A stretch of 64,000 nt of DNA, from positions 975,001-1,039,000 of the forward strand of contig CAJHZI010000556.1 of the NCBI GenBank assembly GCA_905160935.1, written 5' to 3'. Shown piece after piece: positions 35,176-45,602 of this stretch. Position 1 is the first letter of the stretch. The number at the start of each line of letters is the position of its first letter. Made by a program: the position numbers and the translations under genes. The notes under the pieces are model-generated. The model did no database searches. It was not told the origin of the DNA and was given only the letters and a program-made list of their open reading frames with translations. The DNA is from Enchytraeus crypticus (Eukaryota > Annelida > Clitellata > Enchytraeida > Enchytraeidae).

Positions 35176-35306
35176 GGACTCATCGACTGCAGGACGCTGT
35201 CTGGAGGAACATCAATGCTTTCAGGATGATCCGCTCCTAACGGACTTCCGGGAATGGACTGAATTCAACTCGGTGCTGGAGTTTCTATGTCACGATGGAC
35301 GAACAG
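35176..35306 (+). CDS. Cysteine-rich membrane protein, exon (module copy 2)
   Basis: Acceptor TTTCGTGTAG, donor ACAG|GTACAA; enters in phase 2, leaves in phase 1. It encodes DSSTAGRCLEEHQCFQDDPL.. FNSVLEFLC HDGRT. Layout: C-5-CF-23-C, the same module as the exons at 33368 and 39329. Joined to 35847 it continues in frame through a shared Asp codon (G|AT). The cysteine spacing suggests a disulfide-bonded extracellular fold, loosely like nematode DUF19/CPG4-type domains, but that resemblance is by eye and weak. Confidence 0.6.
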
Positions 35307-35846
35307 GTACAACAGATTCTGAGTTATGTAAATTAACGTTGAGGTAAATATTTAAATATTAATATGTTTGTTTGATGTTTAACGTAGACAGTAAAGCTCT
35401 GATACTCTGTAGATATTTGATAGCACTTTCATGCTTATGTAGCAGATGCTTATGTAACACTTCAGCACTTCAATGCACTTAATCACTTCAATACATTTCA
35501 GCTCTTCAATGCACTTCAGCTCTTCAGCGCACTTTAGCGCACTTTAGCACACTTCAGCACAAATGTACTTCAACGCACTTCATCACTTCAGCGCAATTTA
35601 GCATTAGTCATTTAAAAATTATCAACGTTACGTCTATACACTATTCGACCCCCTACTATTTTGACAGTCAGCTATATTAGCATTAAACATTGGATATTAT
35701 ACACGTTCAACAAGTTCCGGCAATTTTATGCAGAACTTTTAGATGCAAATCAACGGGTTTACAAGAGACTGGTATCTCTAATCTTAGTATAATTGCAGTG
35801 CTTTAGGTGTTGAAACTGTGATTGCTTGGTGTCCTGTATTGTTCAG

Positions 35847-35955
35847 ATTATCTCCAACACAGATCCTGCTACTCCAAAGATCCGGTACGGCGACAAATCC
35901 AGCATTGCCTCGAGATGTCGGATGAAGTGAGAGGAAGCAGCAAGGATCGGTGCAG
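35847..35955 (+). CDS. Cysteine-rich membrane protein, exon
   Basis: Acceptor TTGTTCAG, donor TGCAG|GTGTGT; phase 1 in, phase 2 out. It encodes YLQHRSCYSKDPVRRQIQHC then LEMSDEVRGSSKDRC. The three cysteines (HRSC, QHC, DRC) continue the disulfide-rich ectodomain begun in the preceding exon. Reading frame and phases match both neighbours, which is the main evidence that it is real. Confidence 0.6.
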
Positions 35956-36456
35956 GTGTGTAGTGAAAACTTTACAAACCATTTCACATCAAATCTACCT
36001 GTTTTGAACTAAGTCAAAATAAATTACTGCCGAACTGCCATTAGATAATTTAACCTAAGGTTCTGACATTGCATTTAAGAAAGAACAATGAATTTGTATC
36101 TTTGTTTTGCTCGACGGTATTTGGAAATTTAAACATCTTGAAGATGCAGCCAAGGCCTAATAAATAACAGTTGTTAGATAAGCCTATATTTAAGGTAGAT
36201 CAATCAGATCTGCCGATTTCTTTGCCTATTTCTTGATAACAATTTTTTAAATTCATCGCATGGGCCTCCGAACTATCAATTAACAGAGCAATTGCAAAAA
36301 TATCGAAATCAAATTTTTAAAAAGTAGTTCAATATTTTCAAATAGTAAGACTAAACTAGTCAAACATACGAAAAGGTTATTATAGTATTTGTCGTTGATC
36401 TACAAAGACCTAAAAGCTAACATGATATTCGATGTTTTGCACTTAACTGACTGCAG

Positions 36457-36581
36457 AGAAACTCGGATCACGGTAGAGTGCGTGACTGGGGTCTCGGAGA
36501 ACTGTGGAAGAGAGGCGATGGGTTTCGCTGTGGCGGTCTTAACAAAACAGTATCAACACACTGCAGAGAAATGTGCTCATG
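36457..36581 (+). CDS. Cysteine-rich membrane protein, exon abutting a LINE
   Basis: Acceptor TGACTGCAG, donor CATG|GTTTGC; phase 2 in, phase 1 out. It encodes ETRITVECVTGVSENCGREA, MGFAVAVLTKQYQHTAEKC and AHA. The ENCG-x-EA pattern followed by a helix and a final Cys recalls secreted DUF19-like domains (weak, by eye). The donor is not strong, and LINE sequence begins about 10 bp beyond it (36591), so the original intron start may have been altered by the insertion. Confidence 0.55.
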
Positions 36582-36590
36582 GTTTGCTAA

Positions 36591-36810
36591 CTTAGAGAAT
36601 CTAACACTCCAGCTCATAACTCTACTCCTCATACTCCAGTAGATAATCATTCCAAAGATGAGCTTTCTAATTTCACTCCAGTTACAATTGATGAGATTAC
36701 TAAATTAGTTTTAGACTCTCCAGCTAAACATTGTGACTTGGATCCTATCCCAACCGCTCTTTTAAAGAAGTGCATTCACATACTTGCTCCAGTATTAACA
36801 TTGATTGTTA

Positions 36811-36869
<59 letters not shown>

Positions 36870-38515
36870 GGCAAATTTCCTGGCACTTTTAAGCATGCAG
36901 TTATTACTCCCTTGCTTAAAAAGGCCACACTGGATAAGGAATTACTGTCGAATTACAGGCCTACATCTAATCTGTCATACATATCTAAGCTCACTGAAAG
37001 AATTGTTCTTCAGAGGCTTTCTACTCATCTCTCTTACAATGGTCTATTTAATAAGCATCAAGTTGCTTATACTAAGCATCGTTCAACTGAAACGGTGCTT
37101 CTATCTGTGTGCAATTCTATTGTTAATGCCATGTGCACACAACGCTTAACTGGATTATGTATGCTTGATCTTTCGGCCGCTTTTGATACCATTGATCACA
37201 ATATTCTTCTCGAACGTCTTTCTTCCATGGTTTGATGTTCGTGGAATTGTTCTTGATTGGTTTTCCTCCTATCTGACGGATCGTTCTTTTAGTGTGAAAG
37301 TGATGGAGTACATCTCTTAGCCTTCTCACTTAAAGTATGGTGTGCCTCAAGGCTCCGTTCTTGGTCCTATCCTCTTTAACCTCTATACAACACCCCTAAG
37401 CACTCTAATCTCTTCTCATTCTCTTGATCATGAACTATATGCTGATGACACTCAAATGTACACTTGTTTCACCCCTAACTCATATTCTAATGCGAAACCC
37501 TCCTGCAACAAAGTTTTCAGTCTATATCCTCTTGGATGTCTGCTAATTTTTTGGCACTTATCCATCTAAGGCTGAATTCTTGTTGGTCGGGACACCTCAA
37601 CAGCTTTCTGAAGCTGAATGGGGAAACTCTTTCGTTATTCTTCGGGCATTAAAATATCACCTGTTTCTTCTGTGAGAAATCTCGGTGTTATCCTTGATAA
37701 ACACCTAACCTTCCACGAACACACTAAAACTTCACAAGCATGCTTCTTCCATATCCGTGATCTTCGTCGAATACGTCCATATTTGTCACGTGAGACAGCT
37801 GCTACAATTGGTGCTACTCTTGTGCAATCGAAGTTGGACAACTGCAATTCCCTGTTTTTAAATCTCCCTGGCTGTGAGATTGATCGGTTGCAGTTTGTTT
37901 TCAGATTCTCTTGCGCGAGCAATTTTTTGTAGTTCCAAGTACTCACATGTTACGCCTATTTTGAAGTCTTTGCACTGGCTAAAGATTAAAGAGCGTATCA
38001 TTTACAAAACAGCTTCGTTAACCTATAAGTCCATCACCATCCCTGGACAAACTTGTATGTCTCACTTGATTAAAGGATGCAGCCTGCTATTACTCGGTCT
38101 TCGAAGTTAATTACTCTTGTGAGACCTAGCTTACCTTCACGCTCTAAGCTATCTAATCGTTCTTTCCAGCATGCTGCACCTCAGATCTGGAATTCTCTTC
38201 CATCCAATCTTTGGAAATCTTCATTTGAATCACATCAGCCTTTGCTTTCCTATGAGCAGTTCCATAAGCAGTTGAAGACCTATCTTTCCCATCTCTCTTT
38301 TCCATCCAGTGTCCATGAGCAGCGACCTGCGCCTAAACCACTTTCGTTCAACTGGTCCCTTTACTTTGGACTGATTTCTGATTGTGGATTTGCCGCAAAA
38401 CCGTTTTTTGGCCTTCTTTTTTTGCTCGCCGGCTTGATTTTGTCTCAATAGTGCTCGATGTTGTCATTGATGACTGTAGCACTCTAATTGTTGTTGTTAT
38501 TATTATTATTAACTG
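36591..38515 (+). mobile_element. CR1/L2-like non-LTR retrotransposon, decayed, in an intron
   Basis: Reverse-transcriptase motifs in order: LDPIPTALLKKC; NYRPTSNLSYISKLTERIV; TGLCMLDLSAAFDTIDHNIL; GVPQGSVLGPILFNLYTTPL; ELYADDTQMY (catalytic YADD at 37438-37449); SSVRNLGVILDKHLTF; LHWLKIKERIIYKTASLTYK; and SFQHAAPQIWNSLPSNL at the C-terminus. At least four frame breaks (for example near 37212, 37560, 37890 and 38070) and an internal TAG near 37318 show that it cannot make a full protein. The 5' half (ORF1, endonuclease) is absent. It ends in TGTAGCACTCTAATTGTTGT and an ATT tail at 38505-38512. The 3' end is found alone at four other places in the window. Confidence 0.9.
36811..36867. repeat. 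CT microsatellite grown inside the LINE reading frame
   Basis: A (CT)n run encodes Leu-Ser repeats between ..LTLIVN and TGKFPGTFKHA. Related elements have a short NLSLSTG there. The frame is kept across it. Confidence 0.85.
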
Positions 38516-38673
38516 CCTTACTTACAACTAGAAAAACAACAACTAAGAAAGGAAACTATGCAACACATGCGGCATGTCATGCGTGTAACAACTATACACG
38601 GATTAAAAAACTGTCAACGATTGTGAAAGTGTCGAGACTTCAAAGTTTCACTCCCGATTATGACAGATATTTG

Positions 38674-38832
38674 TTAAAACTGGTAAAAGCTGGTAAAGCT
38701 AATGTTAACGTCAGTTTCCTCATTGGAAAGCGATGTCAGTGACGGTCGAGTCCTGGATTTGAACCTCGCACATACTGGTAGAATATCCGCGGTAGAATAT
38801 CTTACCCATATCGCCATTGGCTTCAGCCAATT
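38674..38832 (-). mobile_element. tRNA-derived SINE, family A, copy 8
   Basis: Minus strand: TTGGCTGAAGCCAATGGCGA, TATGGGTAAGATATTC, GAGGTTCAAATCCAGGACTC (box B) and ACTGACATCGCTTTCCAATG then AGGAAACTGACGTTAACATT. It has an extra ACTGGTAAAAGCTGGTAAAG end and a short internal duplication (GTAGAATATC) in the middle. Confidence 0.8.
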
Positions 38833-39328
38833 AAGAATCTCATTTAGTAAAATCATTGTAAATAAAATTATTATTAGAATTATTAAAATCAATTGTAATT
38901 AAATCTTTACGTCAAATAAATAATAATTAATTAAATCATTATATTAAATAAACAATAATCCTTACATCTAATCAATAAAAAGTAAATTGCTATTTCAAAT
39001 GAATAACAATCAAATCATTAGGCATAGGCTACATCAAATCAATAACAAATCGATAAATAGCAAATCAATAATTTTGTAAATATATAATTGTCTTTACGTG
39101 CACAGTTCCCAATATTTACAATTAAATTAAACTTTATTAGGTTTCGTTAGAATTGATTAATAGTCCTACTGCATTTGTTACAGGCCCAGTGCAGTATGAC
39201 ATTCTTGATTCAACCAAACTATAAGATCTGCATTTTTATTCTGAATTAGTCTTCTTTTACAACTATTAGGCTATTAAAATATATTAGCGTAAATAATTTT
39301 TGTCAAGTACTATATTTAATTATTACAG

Positions 39329-39461
39329 CTTCTGATAGCCACGGTTGTTTCACTAGTTCACTCAACTATTGTCTCAATCCTCTGAATCAGGAAGGAATTG
39401 TCTCTCTCACGAGTGACACCATTCTCGTCCAGGATATATCGAGCTTTAACGAACTGTGCAG
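39329..39461 (+). CDS. Cysteine-rich membrane protein, exon (module copy 3)
   Basis: Acceptor TTATTACAG, donor TGCAG|GTACTG; phase 1 in, phase 2 out. It encodes SDSHGCFTSSLNYCLNPLNQ then EGIVSLTSDTILVQDISSFN and ELC. Layout: C-7-CL-28-C, ending NELC, directly comparable with NEMC at 33483 and VLEFLC at 35288. Same phases as the exon at 33368, consistent with exon duplication. Confidence 0.6.
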
Positions 39462-39724
39462 GTACTGCTAGTTAATTAAATGTGTAAATGAAAATCATTT
39501 CTAAAAAATTATTTAGAAAACGTTTTTGTAAGTATAATTACACACATGGCATATGTACTGCACATACACTCTACATGTACTCTCATACACACATGTACTA
39601 CAGATTTTCCTTTCTTAGTCGCTGTATGTGTAGTTTTCGTTACTTCCTCCATTCTTTCCTGGGATATTAGTATTCATTGCCTTTTGTTAACTGAGATGTT
39701 TAATTTTAAAACAACTTCAGAAAG

Positions 39725-39890
39725 GACGTTCTGGTGGTGGGCGCCTAGGCTCCTGAAATTGCTACAAACGTTGAAAAGAATGGGATGGTATGGGTATATT
39801 GTGATTGGTGTGGGACAGAGAGGATTGGAGAAGGTCTATTCGTATCCCGACCCTGGTTAAACTGGAATTTTGGGGAAGATGATAATTAAT
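39725..39890 (+). mobile_element. Retroposon family B copy
   Basis: GGTGGGCGCCTAGGCTCCTG, AAATTGCTACAAACG, GGGACAGAGAGGATTGGAGA, TATTCGTATCCCGACCCTGG and a GAAGATGATAAT end. An overlapping 104-codon frame is read through this element and is not a gene. Confidence 0.7.
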
Positions 39891-40499
39891 TGAGATATTT
39901 AATTAAAATCCGTGATCCTGTGGGTCATTTAAAATAAATAATCATTTATTTTATAGAAATAGTAATATAAGATTTTCGAATCATGTTGTGGAAGAGTGCC
40001 CTACGTCAAAAGCTCGATGATGGTTTGGCTGCTCTACACACTGCTGATGAGGTTGCTAAACGATGGTTGAAAGACTGTGGCATAGGCTAAGAAGATTAAA
40101 TAAATTGTGCACGGCGACATCTCGACAACGTCTACCGCGTGTCAAGCTCCACGAATTTAGTTTAATTAACAGTCTATAATTAACATTTAATATCTTTGGA
40201 CTAGTGCGCTGCCTACTTTTTCCTGTACCTACGATTGCAAGTGTTGCTAGAACAAATCGATAAAGCTTTGTAGCTTTATCTTGTGCTCTGTGTCTCTAGA
40301 TCAATCAATTGGAAGGCAGCCTGTCTGACCAGGACTGGGTGCGATGATGATCAACTCGCTTATTTTCCACTCGTTAGACACCACAGGGCTCTTGTGCACA
40401 TCTGCTACACTAACCCATCCGGTGAGAAGAAGATAGCTATCCTTAGCTTACTTTCTTGTTAATTTCTTTTTTTACTTTTCTTTTCATTTCTTTTATTAT

Positions 40500-40645
40500 T
40501 GGCTGGAGCCAGTGGCGATGTCGGTAAGATATGCGACCGCGGATTAGTATGTGCGGGGTTCAAATCCTGTGTTCTCCCGTCGCTAACATCGGTTTCGAGT
40601 GATGAAACTGACGTTAACATTAGCTTTACCAGCTTTTACAAAAAC
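40500..40645 (+). mobile_element. tRNA-derived SINE, family A, copy 9
   Basis: GGCTGGAGCCAGTGGCGATG, TCGGTAAGATATGCGACCGC, GGGGTTCAAATCCTGTGTTC, then CTAACATCGGTTTCGAGTGA and ACGTTAACATTAGCTTTACC. Full length, few changes. Confidence 0.85.
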
Positions 40646-41548
40646 TGAGTAATCTGCAAGCCGTATGGTTCGAAGACTTTTACACGTTCGATGTTTGTCA
40701 TGGACGACACATTATCCTACAGTTGAGAGTAAATTTTAACGTCGATTATAAAACATGCAACTGTTGCAATTGATGATAATTATTTTAATTTTCTGATGAT
40801 TTATATAATTGTAATTAATTTGATAAAATTAGTTACATGATTTTATAATAGGCAGACATTTAAAGATATTTAAGATATTTAAACATGAAACAAATCACAA
40901 CTGAAATTGAAATCATACGCAGTGATATCAGAAAAAATATTTTTCGCATCAATAAATATAATTTCCTCGTAATTATGTATCTTCATAATAAACTTAATTT
41001 GCTAAACGGTTACATAGTCATAGATTCAGTAAAGATAAGAAAGCCTATAAAGGAGCATTCAGTCAGCGAGAAATTGTCGAAAAAACAAACGAATTTAAGT
41101 TTCACAGCAATAGATGTTACAGTTTTCAGGAGAACACAATTAATATCACTTTAATTAACACCAGAGCGCGCAACTCAATCCCAAAATGGCATTGGTATAA
41201 ACTTAAATCTTCATTATTTGTATTTCATACATATTAAAACATCTTGCACTATTATACATCTACTGTTATATCTTCATAATTTGTATTTCATACATATTTA
41301 AACATCTTTCACTCTTTTTTCTGTTAATTTAATTTTTTAATTTTGTTTATTTTATTTTACTTTATGCTATGTTTCTATCGCACAGAGATAAGAAGATCTT
41401 TATTCTGTTTATTTAATTTTTATTTTGTTAATTTTTTCATTATTCTATGTATCTATGACACAGTGATAACAATATCTTTATTCTGTTTATTTAATTTTTA
41501 TTTAGTTAATATTTTCATTATTCTATGTATCTATCACACAGAGATAAG

Positions 41549-42392
41549 AAGGGTGTTTCAGGAAGCAGCTTGTACAGCCGGATGCCGGATGTCCAATGGA
41601 GCAGCTGGAGAGATCATCGTCTACAGCAGGGACTGTCAGAGCGGTGTCACACTATATCTCGCTCACAACACTTGTGCTCAGCTAGCATCAGCATCAACTG
41701 ATGCACTCGTGTTAAACACTGGACATCCATCATCGTCGAAAGCCACTGTTTTGTCGTCAGATAAAATGTTTACAGCATACCCGCCCACTGCAGAACTAGG
41801 AAATATAGACCACGCATTCGTAGAAAATATAGACCAGGGACGAATGCACAATGACGATGCAAGTGAATCCAAACTACAGAGCATGGATGTACAAGATGGA
41901 GCAAATATTGGTATATATTCGACCACAGTTAATCGACCAATAGAAGAAATAGAGTCAGGTTCAAAGGAAGATCATAAAATCAAGTTGGTAACAAAAAACG
42001 AGCAAATTTCAGATTCGTTTGTAAAAGTGCTTCACAATACCACTAGAAACACAAAGCTAACTGCCTCAAATGATTTTATTTCTGAAAGAAATCTAAGTAA
42101 GGACCAAGTACAGGATGCTAAGCGTCAGGAAATGGTGGATATCAGCGTCTCAATCACAAGTCCTCGAGGCTTCATACTAGCGGCTTGTTGTGGTTTCATT
42201 GCTGGATTCACAACTGCCGTGACGATATTCGTGATTTTGCGCAAACTAGTCCAAGCTCGACAAAGACAGAAAGAATTAGTAGTGGATGACAGGAATGAAA
42301 CTTCTAGAATTTATAGAAAGCTACGGGCTAGCTGTGCACAGGCCACCATACAGACTGTTCTAACACAAGAATCACTCCTGCAAAAAGTTTAA
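41549..42392 (+). CDS. Cysteine-rich single-pass membrane protein, last exon with transmembrane helix
   Basis: Two AG acceptors three bases apart (41547-41548 and 41550-41551) both keep the frame; the exon ends at TAA 42390-42392. Extracellular start: VFQEAACTAGCRMSNGAAGE, then DCQSG and AHNTCAQL (four cysteines), completing the last cysteine domain. A Ser/Thr/Asp-rich stalk of about 150 residues follows, then GFILAACCGFIAGFTTAVTI with FVIL (about residues 207-230 of this exon, 42168-42239), a transmembrane helix followed by the basic stop-transfer RKLVQARQRQKE and a cytoplasmic tail of about 45 residues. The signal-peptide exon was not found, so type I topology is inferred. Upstream in-frame codons (from 41343) are T-rich intron. 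Product unassigned. Confidence 0.65.
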
Positions 42393-42479
42393 ATAGAATA
42401 TAAGATCCTAGGTTTCTAGAGTCATCACTCCTCATTTTAAATAGAATATTAGATCCTAGGATTAATTTTTGAACAGATT

Positions 42480-42597
42480 TTCTGGATTTTGAAATTTACA
42501 CCGTTTTGGACCTTCTTTTAGTTTGCTGACTTGGATTTGTCTCAATAGTGCTCAATGTTGTCATTGATGACTGTAGCACTCTAATTGTTGTTATGGT
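42480..42597 (+). mobile_element. 3' end of CR1/L2-like LINE
   Basis: ACCGTTTTGGACCTTCTTTT, TTTGTCTCAATAGTGCTCAA and ATGACTGTAGCACTCTAATT then GTTGTT match the end of the element at 36591-38515. It lies within 100 bp of the stop codon of the cysteine-rich gene, probably in its 3' UTR. Confidence 0.75.
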
Positions 42598-42971
42598 ATG
42601 CTATGTTCTTAGAGTAGTAACTCGTAAAGAAACGTTGTACGCAGTATCTAGAATTAAAGTTTCATCAAGCTCTGTACCACACAGACTTATGCAATACTGA
42701 CCACCACAGAAAACAACAATGTCGACGTAAACTGATCATTTATACAATACTTGACGCTTTTGAACCTGATCGAGTGTGAGATAGAGAATTAAAAAGTTGA
42801 TCTCCTATTTTTATTATGCAATACATTAAACCAAATTCTTATTACTATATCATAAATGTTACACAGAATTTGCAATCTGGTTGACACAATATATAGAAAA
42901 GGTCAAGTTGCAAACTGCACAGATATTTATGGAAAAGTCTAATGCAAAACACTGAGAAAAGCAATAAAGTA

Positions 42972-43212
42972 AAAAAAAAAGTAAACACGCATTATAGTGA
43001 AACGATCAACTATGTTGATATCTATCACTTTTTAATACCACATGTTTAAACCGTTAGGCAATTTATTCCATTTTCCGTGTAGCCAGTCCAGTGAATGTCC
43101 GAGATTTTACTCTCAGATCAGCGCGGCCGGGATTCGAACCCACGAGGGTTCATTTCACCTCAGGATCAGTCATTTAAAATTTCATGACGTTACCCCTACG
43201 CTATTAAGACAT
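42972..43212 (-). mobile_element. tRNA-derived SINE, family C, copy 2 (complete)
   Basis: Read on the minus strand: head AATAGCGTAGGGGTAACGTC (box A-like), then AACCCTCGTGGGTTCGAATC (box B GGGTTCGAATCCC), body GTAAAATCTCGGACATTCAC, ATTGCCTAACGGTTTAAACA, GATAGATATCAACATAGTTG and the end ATAATGCGTGTTTAC followed by T10, a possible Pol III terminator. Confidence 0.8.
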
Positions 43213-43514
43213 ATGTAAAACCAACTCGCATCGTTTAGTCACGACGGAAATCTTAGTCTTTGTGTAGGAATAAACTTGTTGAGCGATGGATATAGACATG
43301 TATGCCCATTAATGATTATGAACGTTCATTTCTAAATCCAAACAGGCACAAAAGAATATATTTTAAATACAAAAACTATTAATTAAACAGACGAATGAAT
43401 CAGACCATCTAATTACAACAATAAAATGAATGATCAGTCCATAAGTCACCATCATTATCATACAGCATCACAAATCATCAATTTCATTGATAATAAGAAT
43501 AATAATAATAATAA

Positions 43515-43755
43515 CACATAACATAGTGAAATGATCAACTACGTTGATATATATCACGTTTTAATACCACATGTTAAATCAGTTAGGCAATTCTGTCCAT
43601 TTTCCATTTAGCCAGTACAGTGAATTCCTGATAATATACTCTCAGATAAGCGTGGCTGGGATTCGAACCCACGAGGGTTCAATTCACCTCAGGGTCTGTC
43701 ATTTCAAACTTCATGACGTTATCTACACCTCTACCCATTACGCTATTGAGACATT
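43515..43755 (-). mobile_element. tRNA-derived SINE, family C, copy 3
   Basis: Same blocks as 42972-43212 with more changes: GGGTTCGAATCCCAGCCACG head, GATATATATCAACGTAGTTG, then ACTATGTTATGTG followed by an ATT-rich end instead of poly-T. A 76-codon plus frame across it is not coding. Confidence 0.75.
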
Positions 43756-43982
43756 CTTGATTTATAAGTTCTACACAACAACTCGAGTGAACACAACTTA
43801 AAATGAATAGCTACAGTCTAGCAATGAAAGTCTGTGACCAGTAATAAATAGTATACAGCAGAGATATATAGATGCTCTATCACAGGAGAATGTCCAAACT
43901 TCGCTCAGTCTGAAAAATTGGAAATACAATACCAATTAAAAATATAATTACAATACTTTAACTTGTATATTGAAGACACTGA

Positions 43983-44110
43983 AGGAATAGACCAGTCACA
44001 AACTGCATGTGTCACAAGAAATGACTTAGCAAGAAATACTAGATTGGCTGATTCTATACCTGTTCTAGCTGTTATTTTGCACTTTGAATGTTAGAATGTA
44101 GCATTTATCA
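43983..44110 (+). mobile_element. Retroposon family H copy 4
   Basis: AATAGACCAGTCACAAACTG, CATGTGTCACAAGAAATGAC and TTAGCAAGAAATACT follow the family H start, with strong divergence. Confidence 0.4.
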
Positions 44111-44174
44111 CACCAAGGCCTAGAACTAATCATCATCAGTAACTAACAACAGTATAAGGTAATCATAAGGGATA

Positions 44175-44440
44175 AGGGTCAAGGTTTAACGCACTTGGCT
44201 TAGCTGCATGTCAATGAACAAAGTTAAGCTACGTCAGGCCTGGTTAGCACAAGGATGAGTGGCCATCTTGAGAGACCGAGGAATAACATATTGAATGAAA
44301 AAATCTACTGTGTGTTCGAAGGTAATTTTAAATCAGAGCTGGTTGCGATCAGTGTAAATCAGAAGGAATCGATTATTAATAACCACGAAGAGGTACTTAA
44401 GACAAAATATCGAGAACTAAAAGCAGAAATCAAGTAAAAA
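44175..44440 (+). mobile_element. 5S rRNA-derived SINE, copy 1
   Basis: 44183-44283 resembles the 5S rRNA gene: AAGTTAAGCTACGTCAGGCC TGGTTAGCACAAGGATGAGT (in two blocks) corresponds to the 5S internal promoter region (box A and box C). The body after it (TTTTAAATCAGAGCTGGTTG, ATTATTAATAACCACGAAGA) is shared with 50125-50345. Too diverged for a working 5S gene, and the shared non-5S body marks it as a SINE3-type retroposon. The 60-codon frame here is accidental. Confidence 0.75.
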
Positions 44441-44807
44441 CTAAGTATAACAAGTGATATGTCATTCGAGTAACCATATGAAATTTTAAAAAATCTACAT
44501 CTTCATCTTCCCTTGAATCCCAATGTACACAATCCCAAAAATTCCATTCAGCTTACTATGCAGCTTCAATAAGTTATTGTAAAATAAAAGCATATGCATA
44601 CTAAGATATACAAACCTAACACAAGCCTCAGATTTCTGTGTTACTGCGAGATCACGCTTGTCTGACTGTTTCCAACGTCTGAGACAGACGAGTGAATAGC
44701 TGACGAAATATCTATCCACTTCAGGGCCTACAACATTTCCAATTTAAACTCCTCCAATAATTTACAAAATTCATTGCAATTTTCACTCAGGCCACTCGTA
44801 CAGAAGT

Positions 44808-45010
44808 ACGGAACAAAATCTTACAAAAGTATGGAATAAAGTCTTACAAAAGTACAGAATAAAGTCTTACAAAAGTACAGAATAAAGTCATACAAAAGTA
44901 CAGAATAAAATCATACAAAAGTATGGAATAAAATCATAAAAAAGTACAGAATAAAATCGTACAAAAGTATGGAATAAAATCTTACATTTTAAGTACGGAA
45001 TAAAGTCTTA
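44808..45010. repeat. 23-bp tandem repeat
   Basis: The unit ACAAAAGTACAGAATAAAGT+CTT repeats about eight times with few substitutions. Confidence 0.9.
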
Positions 45011-45602
45011 GGAAGGGTTTGAAGACGAGGGTATGGCAGATTAATGAGTTAGGCTGTTAGAGAAATTAATGATAATGTCTGGCCATAAATGTTAGGCCAG
45101 CAAAAATGTCATAATCCTCACAATACTCATTACATTTTATTAGATGCCTTACGAATCAGAGGAGTACATGCTTTCATAAAACTGTACTACTTAAAGAGAA
45201 GGTTAGATAAATTTATTTAGAAGAATTTATGCCGTGTAAAGCAATAATTTTACTATGTAAATTTCTGTTTGACACCTTGTCTCGTCCAATAGTAGCGTGA
45301 TATTACGGCACTTCAATGTGGCCTTACGACATTACTCTTAACCAAAGACTGCGATAAAATTTCCAAATAATTTAAAAAGTTCTTCCGACTGGAAAATCTT
45401 CGTAACTGACACATTTAGTTTCACTTTACAGGTATAAGCAGACAGTAGAATAATTTAAACAAAAAGAAATATATCTTAAAATAAATTAACAGGAGACTAT
45501 CAATTCATTAAATGATGCCCTAAGTGAAATACATAAAAATACAACTTAGCCATATACCAGTACTTTTCTTGAACATCTTTTTAAAAATCGCCTTTCTGGG
45601 AT

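Noticed and set aside
37635-37946. 103-codon minus frame
   Set aside because: Antisense shadow of the LINE reverse transcriptase.
44183-44283. Genuine 5S rRNA gene
   Set aside because: Too diverged, 5' part poorly matched, and followed by a body shared with another copy, so it is a SINE.
44255-44437. 60-codon plus frame and the similar frames at 50139-50400
   Set aside because: They run through the 5S-derived SINE body; the two copies do not keep the same frame.
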